Part shown: positions 7,945-16,585 of the stretch, piece by piece
How positions within the stretch are numbered: the first letter of the stretch is position 1
How the letters are laid out: the number at the start of each line of letters is the position of its first letter
NCBI RefSeq assembly: GCF_005889735.1
Contig: NZ_VCKY01000068.1
Span: 1 to 44,171 of the forward strand
Direction: 5' to 3'
Source of the DNA: Nonomuraea turkmeniaca
GTDB taxonomy: Bacteria; Actinomycetota; Actinomycetes; Streptosporangiales; Streptosporangiaceae
DNA: 44,171 nt
The notes under the pieces: generated by a model
Database searches by the model: none
What the model saw: only the letters and a program-made list of their open reading frames with translations
Told to the model about the DNA's origin: nothing
Position numbers and translations under genes: made by a program

Positions 7945-8445
7945 TCACAGGGGTGCGGTGTCGCCCATCGAGAGGAGGAGCTTGCGCAGGAGACCGGCCA
8001 GGGCGTCGCGGTCGGTGGCGGACAGGCCGGACAGCAGGCGGTCCTCGTGGGCCGTGTGCCGCTCCAGCAGGTCGTTGGCCAGCCGTCGCCCTTCGTCCGT
8101 CAGCGTGACCAGCGTCATCCGCCGGTTCCCCGGGGCCGGTCGGCGGTCCACCAGTCCGCGCTCGACCAGGCGGTCCATCCGGTTGGTCAGCGCGCCCGGG
8201 CTGATCATGGCGGCCGCGGACAAGTCCTTCATGCACATGGTGGCGTCGTCGCCGCTCCTCAGGAGCGTGGTGAGCATGTCGAACTCCCACGCCTCAAGCC
8301 CGTGCTCGCCCAGGAACTCCTTGACCCCGCGCTCCAGCAGCCGCGACGCCCGCGACACCCGACCGATCACGCCCAGGGGGGACACGTCGACGTCGGGCCG
8401 GGTGCACGCCCACTGCCCGAGCATCGTGTCGACCGCGTCGTCCAT
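7945..8445 (-). CDS. MarR family transcriptional regulator
   Basis: Winged-helix repressor of 166 residues. The recognition-helix region MKDLSAAAMISPGALTNRMDRLVERGLVDRR and the wing (PGNRRMTLVTLTDEGRR) are typical of MarR. The ATG at 8445 (MDDAVDTML) gives a normal MarR length; an in-frame extension would start inside the divergent gene. Read outward on the minus strand, a perfect -35 box TTGACA lies at 8516-8511. The gene is divergent from an epimerase-like gene at 8535, with a repeat-containing gap between them. By family precedent it probably represses both itself and that gene; the ligand is unknown. Confidence 0.88.
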   Translation of the reverse strand: MDDAVDTMLGQWACTRPDVDVSPLGVIGRVSRASRLLERGVKEFLGEHGLEAWEFDMLTTLLRSGDDATMCMKDLSAAAMISPGALTNRMDRLVERGLVDRRPAPGNRRMTLVTLTDEGRRLANDLLERHTAHEDRLLSGLSATDRDALAGLLRKLLLSMGDTAPL

Positions 8446-8460
8446 GTCAGTAATCGTACG

Positions 8461-8513
8461 ACATTGAAATGTTTGACGTCGTGCACTATGTTCTACATGG
8501 AAATGTTCAATGT
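8461..8513. promoter_or_regulatory. Candidate MarR operators in the divergent promoter
   Basis: The imperfect palindrome ACATTGAAATGT at 8461-8472 recurs as ACATGGAAATGT at 8495-8506, exactly 34 bp apart, close to three helical turns. In addition ACATTGAA (8461-8468) is the exact reverse complement of TTCAATGT (8506-8513). The 89-bp gap is strikingly AT-rich for this genome. MarR dimers bind palindromes of about this size next to their own gene, so both sites are proposed operators. Binding by this protein is inferred. Confidence 0.6.
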
Positions 8514-8534
8514 CAAAATTTTTGAGGTGGGACA

Positions 8535-9392
8535 ATGAAGGTTCTGGTTGCCGGAGCGACGGGTTACATCGGGACGGCCGTGGTGGAGCGCCTGGTCGAA
8601 CGGGGGCATGAGGTGATCGCGTTCGTACGCCCGGCGGCCGGCGGGGGCAGACGGGTGCCGGCCGCGGTCGAGGAGCGCTACGGGGACCTCGCGGACGCCT
8701 CGACCCTGCAGGCCGCGATCACCGCCGACATCGACGCGATCGTGCACGCGGGCCAGCTGACCGGCGAGCAGGGCACCGACCTGGCGACCATCGCTGCCCT
8801 GGCCGGGTCGGGCAAGAAGGTCGTCTACGTGAGCGGCGTCTGGGTGCTCGGCGAGACCGACGGCGCGGACGAGGACAGCCCGGCGAACCCGATTCCGCTG
8901 GTGGCGTACCGGCCCGAGGTGGAACGGCTGGTGCTTGACGGCGGCGGCTCCGTGGTGCGGCCCGGCATCGTGTACGGGCGCGGCGCCGGCATCCCGGCAC
9001 TCCTGCGAGGCCAAGCCGCCCAGCGCGGGACCGGCGTTTACGTCTCCGCCGGCGGCGAGACGCCGACGTGGACGTTCGTGCACGTGGACGATCTGGGCGA
9101 GCTGATCGTGACGGCGGTCGAGAAGGGCGGGGCGGCCATCTACCACGCGGTCAGCGAGGAGGCCGTGTCCGTGGCCACCGTGGCCGAGGCGGCGGCCAGG
9201 TCGGCCGGCGTCAAGGAGACGGCCGAGCCGTGGCCGCTCGAAGAGGCCGCGGGCCTGCTCGGGGAGGGATTCGCGCACGCGCTGTCGATCAGTCAGCGGG
9301 TCAGCGCCGCTCGCACCCGCGAGGCCCTCGGCTGGACTCCGGTCCGTCCCGGCGTCGTCGCCGACCTCGCGGAGGGTTCGTACGCCGAATAG
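8535..9392 (+). CDS. NAD(P)-binding epimerase/NmrA-like atypical SDR
   Basis: Rossmann-fold protein of 285 residues. The nucleotide-binding motif GATGYIG lies at residues 7-13, followed by the acidic-basic turn after AFVRP. The canonical active site YxxxK is not seen where expected: VAYRPEVE has Y but no Lys four residues on. It may therefore be an atypical SDR acting as a reductase, dehydratase-like enzyme or sensor. The start is supported by GAGGTGGGACA just before the ATG. It is divergent from marR and probably its regulatory target, a common arrangement for detoxification or redox-responsive genes. Confidence 0.82.
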   Translation: MKVLVAGATGYIGTAVVERLVERGHEVIAFVRPAAGGGRRVPAAVEERYGDLADASTLQAAITADIDAIVHAGQLTGEQGTDLATIAALAGSGKKVVYVSGVWVLGETDGADEDSPANPIPLVAYRPEVERLVLDGGGSVVRPGIVYGRGAGIPALLRGQAAQRGTGVYVSAGGETPTWTFVHVDDLGELIVTAVEKGGAAIYHAVSEEAVSVATVAEAAARSAGVKETAEPWPLEEAAGLLGEGFAHALSISQRVSAARTREALGWTPVRPGVVADLAEGSYAE

Positions 9393-9425
9393 CGGGCCTT
9401 ATCGCTCTGAGCAGACGCGTTCGTG

Positions 9426-9454
9426 TTGACTGTCAAGCCCCTCTTGCATATGTT
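9426..9454 (+). promoter_or_regulatory. Housekeeping-type promoter of groES-groEL
   Basis: A TTGACT -35 hexamer (9426-9431) and a TATGTT -10 hexamer (9449-9454) are separated by exactly 17 bp. The -10 box ends 5 bp before the CIRCE element, so the transcription start should lie at or within the operator, the usual arrangement for HrcA-repressed chaperone operons. Confidence 0.8.
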
Positions 9455-9459
9455 TCCTG

Positions 9460-9486
9460 TTGGCACTCTCCCCTTGAGAGTGCCAA
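9460..9486 (+). promoter_or_regulatory. CIRCE operator (HrcA binding site)
   Basis: Perfect 9-bp inverted arms TTGGCACTC (9460-9468) and GAGTGCCAA (9478-9486) are separated by exactly 9 bp. The CIRCE consensus is TTAGCACTC-N9-GAGTGCTAA; here each arm carries the symmetrical A-to-G/T-to-C change, so the palindrome is preserved. It should be bound by HrcA, encoded elsewhere, making groES-groEL1 heat-inducible. Confidence 0.95.
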
Positions 9487-9574
9487 TGTGCGACGAGGCA
9501 GGTCTGACACCCGCGACGGCAGGCCCAGCTGGTCGCCTCTTCTGATCATTCAAATCTGAAGGGGAGGTCCGATC

Positions 9575-9886
9575 GTGACGACCGCCACTAAGGTTCCCGT
9601 TAAGCCGCTCGGCGACCGCATCGTGGTTCAGCCGCTTGAGGCTGAGCAGACGACCGCTTCCGGCCTGGTCATCCCGGACACCGCCAAGGAGAAGCCGCAA
9701 GAGGGCAAGGTCCTCGCGGTGGGCCCCGGCAACTGGGATGAGGACGGCGACAAGCGGATTCCGCTCGACGTCTCGGAGGGCGACATCGTCCTCTACAGCA
9801 AGTACGGCGGCACCGAGGTCAAGTACGGCGGCGAGGAGTACCTCGTGCTCTCCGCCCGCGACGTTCTCGCGATCATCGAGAAGTAA
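9575..9886 (+). CDS. groES: Co-chaperonin GroES
   Basis: Ten-kDa heptameric lid of the GroEL chaperonin, 103 residues. The core reads VKPLGDRIVVQPLEAEQTTA at residues 7-26, followed by the mobile loop (SGLVIPDTAKEKPQEG) that docks on GroEL and GDIVLYSKYGGTEVKYGGEEY near the C-terminus. GTG at 9575 is preceded by AAGGGGAGG at good spacing. It is the first gene after the CIRCE-controlled promoter and lies 72 nt before groEL. Confidence 0.98.
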   Translation: MTTATKVPVKPLGDRIVVQPLEAEQTTASGLVIPDTAKEKPQEGKVLAVGPGNWDEDGDKRIPLDVSEGDIVLYSKYGGTEVKYGGEEYLVLSARDVLAIIEK

Positions 9887-9899
9887 GCCGGATGTGTCG

Positions 9900-9931
9900 A
9901 GCCCCGGGCGCTCTTCAGGGCGACCGGGGCT
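9900..9931 (+). promoter_or_regulatory. Hairpin between groES and groEL
   Basis: AGCCCCGG (9900-9907) and CCGGGGCT (9924-9931) form a perfect 8-bp stem with a 16-nt loop, followed by only TT. It is too weak at its 3' end for an efficient terminator. It could slow decay of, or mark a processing site in, the groES-groEL mRNA. The groEL ribosome site AGGAGAGG follows at about 9941. Confidence 0.5.
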
Positions 9932-9958
9932 TTCGACGCTAGGAGAGGACTTTCAGCA

Positions 9959-11578
<1,620 letters not shown>

Positions 11579-11591
11579 CCAGTTCCTTCGT

Positions 11592-11628
11592 CCGTACGGC
11601 CCGCACCCCTGGGGTGCGGGCCGTACGG
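11592..11628. terminator. Strong bidirectional hairpin after groEL1
   Basis: Perfect 18-bp arms, CCGTACGGCCCGCACCCC (11592-11609) and its reverse complement (11611-11628), flank a single central T. The stem starts 14 nt after the groEL stop and ends just before the stop codon of the convergent gene at 11633. A T-rich run is short (GTTCT), but in GC-rich actinomycetes such hairpins terminate without long U tracts, and this one can serve both strands. Confidence 0.85.
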
Positions 11629-11632
11629 CGTT

Positions 11633-12355
11633 CTAGTGCGGGCCGAGGTCCTCGAGACGTGACGTCAGGAACTCTCGTTCGGCCTCGTTCGTGGTGAGCT
11701 CCAGTGCCTTCCGGTACGCGGCCGACGCCTCCTCGGTGCGGCCGAGCCGCCGCAGCAGGTCCGCCTTGATCGCCGGCAGGTATTGGTAGCCCGCGAGCCG
11801 GGAGTCCGTCTCCAGCTCCTCGACCTCCGCCAGCGCCTGCGCCGGGCCGGTGACGCGGGCCAGGGCCACCGTGCGGTTCAGCGCCACCACCGGGGACGGC
11901 CACACCTCCAGCAACGCGTCGTACAGGGTCACGATCTGCGGCCAGTCCGTCCGGTCGTAGGCCGGCGCCTCGGCGTACAGGGACGCGATCGCGGCCTGCA
12001 GCACGTAGCGGCCCGGGAGCCCGCCGCGCAGGCCGTTCACGATCAGGTCGTGCGCCTCGGCGATCGCCGCCCGGTCCCATCGCGACCGATCCTGCTCCTC
12101 CAGCCGGAGCAACCGGCCGCGGGCGTCGACCCTGGTGGCCCGCCGGGCGTCGGTGACCAGCAGCAGGGCGAGCAGTCCCCACACCTCCCGCTCGTCGGGC
12201 ATCAGCTCGCGCAGCATGCGGGCGAGGTGCAACGCCTGATCCATCAGGTCCGTACGCATCAGCGACGCGCCCGACGGCGCGGTGTACCCGGTGGTGAACA
12301 GCAGATGGATCACACCGAGCACCCCGCGCAGCCGGTCAGGCAACGCCGCCGCCAT
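11633..12355 (-). pseudogene. ECF42-type sigma factor lacking its DNA- and core-binding domains
   Basis: The 240 residues align throughout with the C-terminal part of the full-length ECF42-type sigma factor at 22544-23755. Compare LPDRLRGVLGVIHLLFTTGY here with LPGRLRAVLAVVYLIFNEGY there, then the TPR/SnoaL-free helical extension to the end. The roughly 170-residue N-terminal sigma-2 and sigma-4 regions are absent. An in-frame TAG sits two codons upstream of the only ATG, and just 45 bp separate it from the next gene, so the missing part is not hidden nearby. The Shine-Dalgarno match is poor. It most likely is a 5'-truncated remnant, though its frame and codon use remain intact, so a free-standing helical protein is possible. 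Confidence 0.65.
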
Positions 12356-12400
12356 GCCCTACATCCCTATGTCGAACGGCGGGCGCGAATTCGACACCCC

Positions 12401-12781
12401 TCATCCGCGTACTCCGAAGGGATTGTCGATGACATACCGCCAGCGCCCGTCCTCCCCGCGGCGGGCGACGTCGGTGGCGGTGCCCTCGACGTGTACCGGC
12501 TGCCCGTCGCGGTCAGCACCCTCGATGACCCAGTCCACGATCAGCAGCGCGACGTCTCCCGTGGCGTAGACGTGCCGGAGCCGGACGTCGATCGGCGCTC
12601 CCAGGGCAACGAATGCCGCATTGGCGGCCTGCGCCTCCGACCCGTTCAGCGCGGTGCCCGGCTCGGGCACGAACACGGCTCCGCTCTCGTACACCTCGGC
12701 CACCGCCGCCGGATCGCCGCTGTTGAACCTCTCCGCGAACACCATCGGCACGTCCTCCGGCCGCTCCGCGAGCTCCCACAT
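12401..12781 (-). CDS. SnoaL-like / SgcJ-EcaC-type NTF2-fold protein
   Basis: Small alpha+beta-barrel protein of 126 residues. The pattern AERFNSGDPAAVAEVYESGAVFVPEPG, split by helix then strand, followed by ADVARRGEDGRWRYVIDNPFG, is typical of NTF2/SnoaL-like proteins that bind small hydrophobic or oxidised ligands. ATG at 12781 is preferred, since GGAAGG lies 12 nt upstream; a GTG at 12793 would abut that site. It is divergent from an HxlR regulator and lies just upstream of the truncated sigma factor. Catalytic function cannot be assigned. Confidence 0.75.
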   Translation of the reverse strand: MWELAERPEDVPMVFAERFNSGDPAAVAEVYESGAVFVPEPGTALNGSEAQAANAAFVALGAPIDVRLRHVYATGDVALLIVDWVIEGADRDGQPVHVEGTATDVARRGEDGRWRYVIDNPFGVRG

Positions 12782-12844
12782 CGCAACGCACACCCTTCCA
12801 GCAGGTAAAAGTAGGGGGACGTGGCAACGCTAGGAGGCACCTTC

Positions 12845-13222
12845 GTGACTCACCAAACGGTTGGTCACCGTCACACGACCAGCCCGGGCCTGCCCGACGA
12901 CCCGCGTGCGGCCGTCACCGTGCCCACGCCGTCCTGTCCGGTGGAGATCACCCTCGCGGCCCTGCGCGGCCGTTGGACGACCTTGGTGATCCGCGAGCTC
13001 CTGCAGGGCGGTCGCACCTTCACCGAGCTCCGCCAGGCGCTGCCCGCGCTGTCGGACAAGGTCCTGTCCGATCGGCTGGCACAACTCGCCGAAGCCGGCG
13101 TCGTGGACCGGCGCCGCGAGCCCGGCTGGCCGTCCCGCACCCACTACGGCCTGACCCCGCACGGCCGCCGCCTCGGCCCCGTCCTCCAGGCCCTCTGGGA
13201 CTGGGGCGCCCGGCCGTCCTGA
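12845..13222 (+). CDS. HxlR family transcriptional regulator
   Basis: Winged-helix regulator of 125 residues. The conserved HxlR entry is CPVEITLAALRGRWTTLVI, with the cysteine (here in PSCPVE) that acts as redox or aldehyde sensor in some members. It is followed by GGRTFTELRQALPALSDKVL and the wing LTPHGRRLGPVL. GTG at 12845 is chosen because AGGAGG lies 7 nt upstream; an in-frame GTG at 12821 has none. It is divergent from the SnoaL-like gene and is a candidate regulator of it. Confidence 0.87.
   Translation: MTHQTVGHRHTTSPGLPDDPRAAVTVPTPSCPVEITLAALRGRWTTLVIRELLQGGRTFTELRQALPALSDKVLSDRLAQLAEAGVVDRRREPGWPSRTHYGLTPHGRRLGPVLQALWDWGARPS
12852..12865. promoter_or_regulatory. Small palindrome at the 5' end of hxlR
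   Basis: ACCAA (12852-12856) and TTGGT (12861-12865) form a 5-bp inverted repeat with a 4-bp spacer, immediately inside the hxlR coding sequence and about 70 bp from the divergent SnoaL-like start. It could be an autoregulatory operator, but a match this short can arise by chance. Confidence 0.25.
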
Positions 13223-13276
13223 CCCCGAGGCTGTCCGTACGCTGGTCGCGAGCCACACGTGAGGAGGCGGCCGAGT

Positions 13277-13870
13277 ATGCGGTACGAGCGGGCGGTGCAG
13301 CGGTTGCGGATGCTGGCCGAGGCGTGTGACCAGACCAGGCGCGTGCCGGCGGCGGAGCCCTTCCTGCGTGCGGCGTATGTCTTCGGTGATCTCCTGGAGG
13401 GCGCCGACCCCATTGATCACATCGAGGCCGTCTTCGTCCTGAACCTGCCGCCGGAGGAGGTGAGCTGGGGGTCGCAACCGCCCGGCACCGCGTGGCTGGT
13501 CGACTTCCTGCGACTGGACCAGGGCGGCATCGCCTCCTACTGGCGGTCCTTCAGGGATCCGGTGTGGAACCACGCCATCCGGGGACCGGTCCGGTTCTGG
13601 TCGCTGAACGGGCCCGACAAGGGTGTGCTGGACGCGTTGGGCGAGCGTCGTTTCGATCGGCTGCGGCGGGTGACGGCCGACGCCGAGGAGGAGCGGACGC
13701 AGGTCGCCGGCGAGCTCGAGGCGGCTCTCGAGCACCTGCGTGCCGTGCATCGCCAGTACTGGGAGCGGCAGTGGCGGCGGGAGCACCGGGGGATCGGCCG
13801 GTATCCCGAGCACCACCTGTGGGAGGCGGTTCAGGGCTACCTGGAGCTGCTCGACGCCCGCGCTGAATGA
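13277..13870 (+). CDS. DUF7711-like protein of unknown function
   Basis: Cytoplasmic protein of 197 residues. ATG at 13277 (MRYERAVQRLRMLAEAC) is preceded by GAGGAGG at 13261-13267; a GTG 18 nt upstream is poorer. The middle reads FVLNLPPEEVSWGSQPPG and then DPVWNHAIRGPVRFWSLNG, a Trp- and Pro-rich pattern I associate with actinobacterial proteins of the DUF7711 type. No catalytic motif is evident. The last 34 nt overlap a convergent gene. The family call is from memory of the pattern and moderately secure. Confidence 0.65.
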   Translation: MRYERAVQRLRMLAEACDQTRRVPAAEPFLRAAYVFGDLLEGADPIDHIEAVFVLNLPPEEVSWGSQPPGTAWLVDFLRLDQGGIASYWRSFRDPVWNHAIRGPVRFWSLNGPDKGVLDALGERRFDRLRRVTADAEEERTQVAGELEAALEHLRAVHRQYWERQWRREHRGIGRYPEHHLWEAVQGYLELLDARAE

Positions 13871-14289
13871 TCTGGTACGCCTGCCACCCCGGCGCTCCGC
13901 CGGATCGGGCACGGGTGGGCCACGTGCCGGTTCGGGCAGCAGATCATGCCGATGGTGGCGAACCGGCCGCCCTGCAGCCATTCCCCCCACTGCACGTCCA
14001 CACCGCGCGGCAGCAGGTCCCTGGCGGCGGCCAGCCGGTCCTCCAAGGGGATGGGGTCGGGCGTGAGGAGCGTGTCGCGGATCTCGCCGTACGCGGCCGC
14101 GAGCCAGCCGACGGCCGCCTCGACGTCGTCGAAGCCGGCCGCGATCCGGGAGGCGGGCTTGGCCAGCCAATCGCCCGTCCGCATCGGCGGCAGGGTGGAC
14201 GCCCGGAAGTCGGGCGAATCCGGCCGCCGCTCGGCCTCGTTGTCGCGATCGGCGCCGGCACCCGTCCACTGGTAGGCGTGCCAATGCAT
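13837..14289 (-). CDS. Conserved hypothetical protein with a CCPN...HPCP motif
   Basis: Protein of 150 residues beginning MHWHAYQWTG. GGGAGG lies 9 nt upstream of the ATG at 14289, which supports a real gene. The conserved-looking core is GVDVQWGEWLQGGRFATIG, followed by ICCPNRHVAHPCP. The three cysteines and nearby histidines could bind a metal. The final 20 or so residues are Ser/Ala-rich, unlike the core, and are encoded where the gene overlaps the convergent DUF7711-like gene by 34 nt. The stop may therefore have been lost and the tail extended. I do not recognise a named family. Confidence 0.6.
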   Translation of the reverse strand: MHWHAYQWTGAGADRDNEAERRPDSPDFRASTLPPMRTGDWLAKPASRIAAGFDDVEAAVGWLAAAYGEIRDTLLTPDPIPLEDRLAAARDLLPRGVDVQWGEWLQGGRFATIGMICCPNRHVAHPCPIRRSAGVAGVPDHSARASSSSR

Positions 14290-14396
14290 GACGATCCGCG
14301 CCTCCCGTCGAGCGCCGAGTCCCTTGTGTTGATTCCCGCCGCACGGCGCGGCACGCGGGCTGGTGGCGAGCCCGCGCCGGCGGGGATCATGGGCGG

Positions 14397-15104
14397 ATGT
14401 CGTCTGTGGAGCAAGCGCGCCGGTTGTGGGCCGGCCTGGCCCGGGTCCCTGCCACGTTCCCCCTGCGTGGTGGGGTGAATGTCGTGGTCGCGCCCGAGTC
14501 GTCGTTGTGCCCGCCGGGGTGGGCGGGAGTCGTCGCGCTGGACGGGGCGGTCCTGGCGACCGTTCCCGACGCCGGCCTGATCGAGCCGTTGCGCGGCACG
14601 CTGGTCCGCCAGGTGCGGGAGGCCGATATCGATCTCGGATCGTTGCCGTCCCGGCTGTCCGCCGTGGAGGTCCTGGGCCCGGCCACGCTGGCGTACCTGG
14701 ACGCCGAGGACTTCGTGCCCGCCCATGCGGAGGTAGAGAGGGTGCCTGTGGACCACCATGACGTTCGTGCGCTGATGGCGGCGGTGGAGAAGGCGGACGC
14801 GGATGAGAGCGGCCTGGAGGGGATCACCTCGCCGGCTTTCGTCGTCCGTGCGGGGCGGGACGTGGTTGCCGCCGCCGGCTACCGGTCATGGCTCGGTATG
14901 GCGGCGCACGTGTGCGTACTGACCGCTCCGGGGCACCGCGGCCGCGGCCTGGCGCGCGAGGCGGCCTCCGCGGCGGTCGCGGATGCGTTGGCGGGCGGCT
15001 TGTTGCCGCAGTGGAGGGCGCGTCCTGAGGTGTCGCGACGCGTCGCTCGAGCGCTCGGGTTCCGGGAGTCCGGCTCGCAGCTCAGCATCCTGCTCACGAG
15101 CTGA
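14397..15104 (+). CDS. GNAT family N-acetyltransferase
   Basis: Protein of 235 residues with the catalytic GNAT fold in its C-terminal half. The acetyl-CoA loop is APGHRGRGLAREAASAAV (about 178-195), preceded by strand VCVLT and followed by RVARALGFRESGSQL. The N-terminal half (residues 1-110) is an adaptor-like region, as in two-domain GNATs. ATG at 14397 follows GGGCGG. No neighbour suggests the substrate. Confidence 0.8.
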   Translation: MSSVEQARRLWAGLARVPATFPLRGGVNVVVAPESSLCPPGWAGVVALDGAVLATVPDAGLIEPLRGTLVRQVREADIDLGSLPSRLSAVEVLGPATLAYLDAEDFVPAHAEVERVPVDHHDVRALMAAVEKADADESGLEGITSPAFVVRAGRDVVAAAGYRSWLGMAAHVCVLTAPGHRGRGLAREAASAAVADALAGGLLPQWRARPEVSRRVARALGFRESGSQLSILLTS

Positions 15105-15306
15105 TCATCCGGACATGGGGAGAAGTGGGGGAAAAGGTGGATTATTGGAGTAAACCGGGTCTGGGTGATAAGCGTCAGCAGTCTGACAATTGTCGCGCAT
15201 TTCGGTTGTCTGGTGAAATATTATGTCGCGTAATAAGGCATAGTGTGGTCGGTTGATTACTGTTCGTTATCGACGCTTCAATGTGACCAATCCGTAGCCG
15301 TTCGCC

Positions 15307-15972
15307 ATGACGACAGGCCGGATCAACGCGGGCATCATGCCTATCGTGAGCGAGGGAAGCGTCGCCGACGCCAAAATTGGGGTAAGGCTCGCGTCGAGAC
15401 TTCCGGAACGGACGGATGGCTCCGACCTTAGGGAACTGACGAGCCTCGCCGTGCAGGGGGATCGCAGTGCGATCGAATCTCTGCTCGGTGAGTTGCGTCC
15501 GATGGTGGTGCGGTATTGCCGCGCCAGGCTGGGCAGGGTTACGGGGCAATATCACATTGCCGACGACGTTGCCCAGGAGGTGTGCATCGCGGTGTTGTCC
15601 GCGCTGCCGCGATACCGGGACATGGGGCGGCCTTTCGCGTCCTTCGTCTTCGGGATCGCCTCGCACAAGGTGGCCGATGCGCTGCGCAGTTCGGTGCGGT
15701 CGGCCGTACCGACGCAGGATCTGCCTGACGGCCCGGACGACGGGCCGGGGCCCGAGGAGACCGTGGTCCGCTACATCGAGGTCGAGCACGCGCGCCGGCT
15801 GCTGGCCAGGCTGCCCGAGAACCAGCGGGAATTGTTGCTCCTGCGAGTGGTCTCAGGGCTGTCGGCGGAGGAGACCGGTAATGTACTCGGCATGTCACCA
15901 GGTGCGGTCCGCGTTGCCCAGCATCGGGCACTTGCCAGGTTGCGGCAGATGGCGGAGCTGGAGTCGGCTTGA
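15307..15972 (+). CDS. shbA: ECF sigma factor, ShbA/SigD type
   Basis: RNA polymerase sigma-70 family protein of 221 residues. Region 2 lies at about 55-125 (ADDVAQEVCIAVLSALPRYR is the core-binding helix). The linker is Asp/Pro/Gly-rich, and region 4 lies at about 160-215 (LSAEETGNVLGMSPGAVRVAQHRAL, the -35-recognising helix-turn-helix). Position between groEL1 and guaB matches SigD of M. tuberculosis and ShbA of Streptomyces; the latter drives transcription of the principal sigma gene hrdB. The N-terminal 40 residues are poorly conserved and no strong Shine-Dalgarno precedes 15307, so ATG at 15337 is an alternative. A TTGA overlap couples it to the next ORF. Confidence 0.85.
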   Translation: MTTGRINAGIMPIVSEGSVADAKIGVRLASRLPERTDGSDLRELTSLAVQGDRSAIESLLGELRPMVVRYCRARLGRVTGQYHIADDVAQEVCIAVLSALPRYRDMGRPFASFVFGIASHKVADALRSSVRSAVPTQDLPDGPDDGPGPEETVVRYIEVEHARRLLARLPENQRELLLLRVVSGLSAEETGNVLGMSPGAVRVAQHRALARLRQMAELESA

Positions 15973-16208
15973 CGCCAGAGGAGGAGACCGACGCGCTGTT
16001 GGATGCGCTCGGTCGTGGTGAGGATCCCCGAGGGGTCCATCGGAGCTCGATCCACCAGGGAGATCCGGCCGTGTGCGTGCTGGCCGCTCTTGTGGACGAC
16101 GTTCTCGATGGTGGTCTCCGGCACTCCTCTCTGTTCGGTGTGGGCTCATCCGGGCGCGATGACGTCGGTCAGCGGCGTTCTTCCGTGTCGATGACGCCAT
16201 CGACGTAG
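15969..16208 (+). CDS. Small ORF coupled to the sigma factor, candidate anti-sigma peptide
   Basis: 79 residues beginning at TTG 15969, which overlaps the sigma stop (TTGA). The N-terminus TPEEETDALLDALGRGEDP resembles the short sigma-binding segment of RsdA, the anti-SigD factor that follows sigD in mycobacteria (Rv3413c). There is no membrane span, unlike RsdA, and the C-terminal 25 residues (SSGRDDVGQRRSS) look unstructured. The last 40 nt overlap the convergent DUF5319 gene. It may be a minimal soluble anti-sigma factor, or the stub of a once longer RsdA-like gene. Confidence 0.45.
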   Translation: MTPEEETDALLDALGRGEDPRGVHRSSIHQGDPAVCVLAALVDDVLDGGLRHSSLFGVGSSGRDDVGQRRSSVSMTPST

Positions 16209-16546
16209 CCTCTGGCGTACTCCCAGGTGACGTAGTCGGCCGGGTCGGGATGGAAGGCCGGCTCGTGGACCTGAGGCTGGCCCTTCTCGATCATTTGTCG
16301 TAGGTTGCCGCGCAGCAGCTCCCAGTCGAAGAAGTGCTGCTCGCCGCATTCCGGGCAGTCGAGTACGAGACCCAGCACTCCCTGTGGTTCGAGCAAGGAG
16401 CAGAACACCTCGACGTCGGCGAGGTCGGTGATGGCCTCGTCACGCTCTTGTGCGGTGAGTGGCTCCGCGTCGTCGAGCGCGCCCATCGCCGAGGAAGGGT
16501 CGTTCGGGTCGTCCGCGAACGGGTCGCGGGGGACGTCTTCCAGCAC
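16169..16546 (-). CDS. DUF5319 family protein
   Basis: Small acidic protein of 125 residues, corresponding to Rv3412 in the same chromosomal neighbourhood of M. tuberculosis. Features are DPFADDPNDPSSA near the start, a CPECGEQHFFDW zinc-knuckle-like pair of cysteines in the middle, and the C-terminal VTWEYARGYVDGVID. GTG at 16546 follows a GGGAAG site. Function is unknown; conservation beside sigD/shbA and guaB suggests a link to sigma regulation or purine metabolism, which is inference. Confidence 0.85.
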   Translation of the reverse strand: MLEDVPRDPFADDPNDPSSAMGALDDAEPLTAQERDEAITDLADVEVFCSLLEPQGVLGLVLDCPECGEQHFFDWELLRGNLRQMIEKGQPQVHEPAFHPDPADYVTWEYARGYVDGVIDTEERR

Positions 16547-16585
16547 CTTCCCACCATATGACCGATGCGGCCCAAGCGGAGAGTA

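Noticed and set aside
7751..8290. N-terminal extension of the methyltransferase by about 180 residues
   Set aside because: The extra part overlaps marR antisense, is Arg/Pro-rich and has no fold-like pattern; the family begins near VDLDAF.
8446..8535. 30-residue N-terminal extension of MarR
   Set aside because: It would begin inside the divergent gene and translate the operator region; ATG 8445 gives normal family length.
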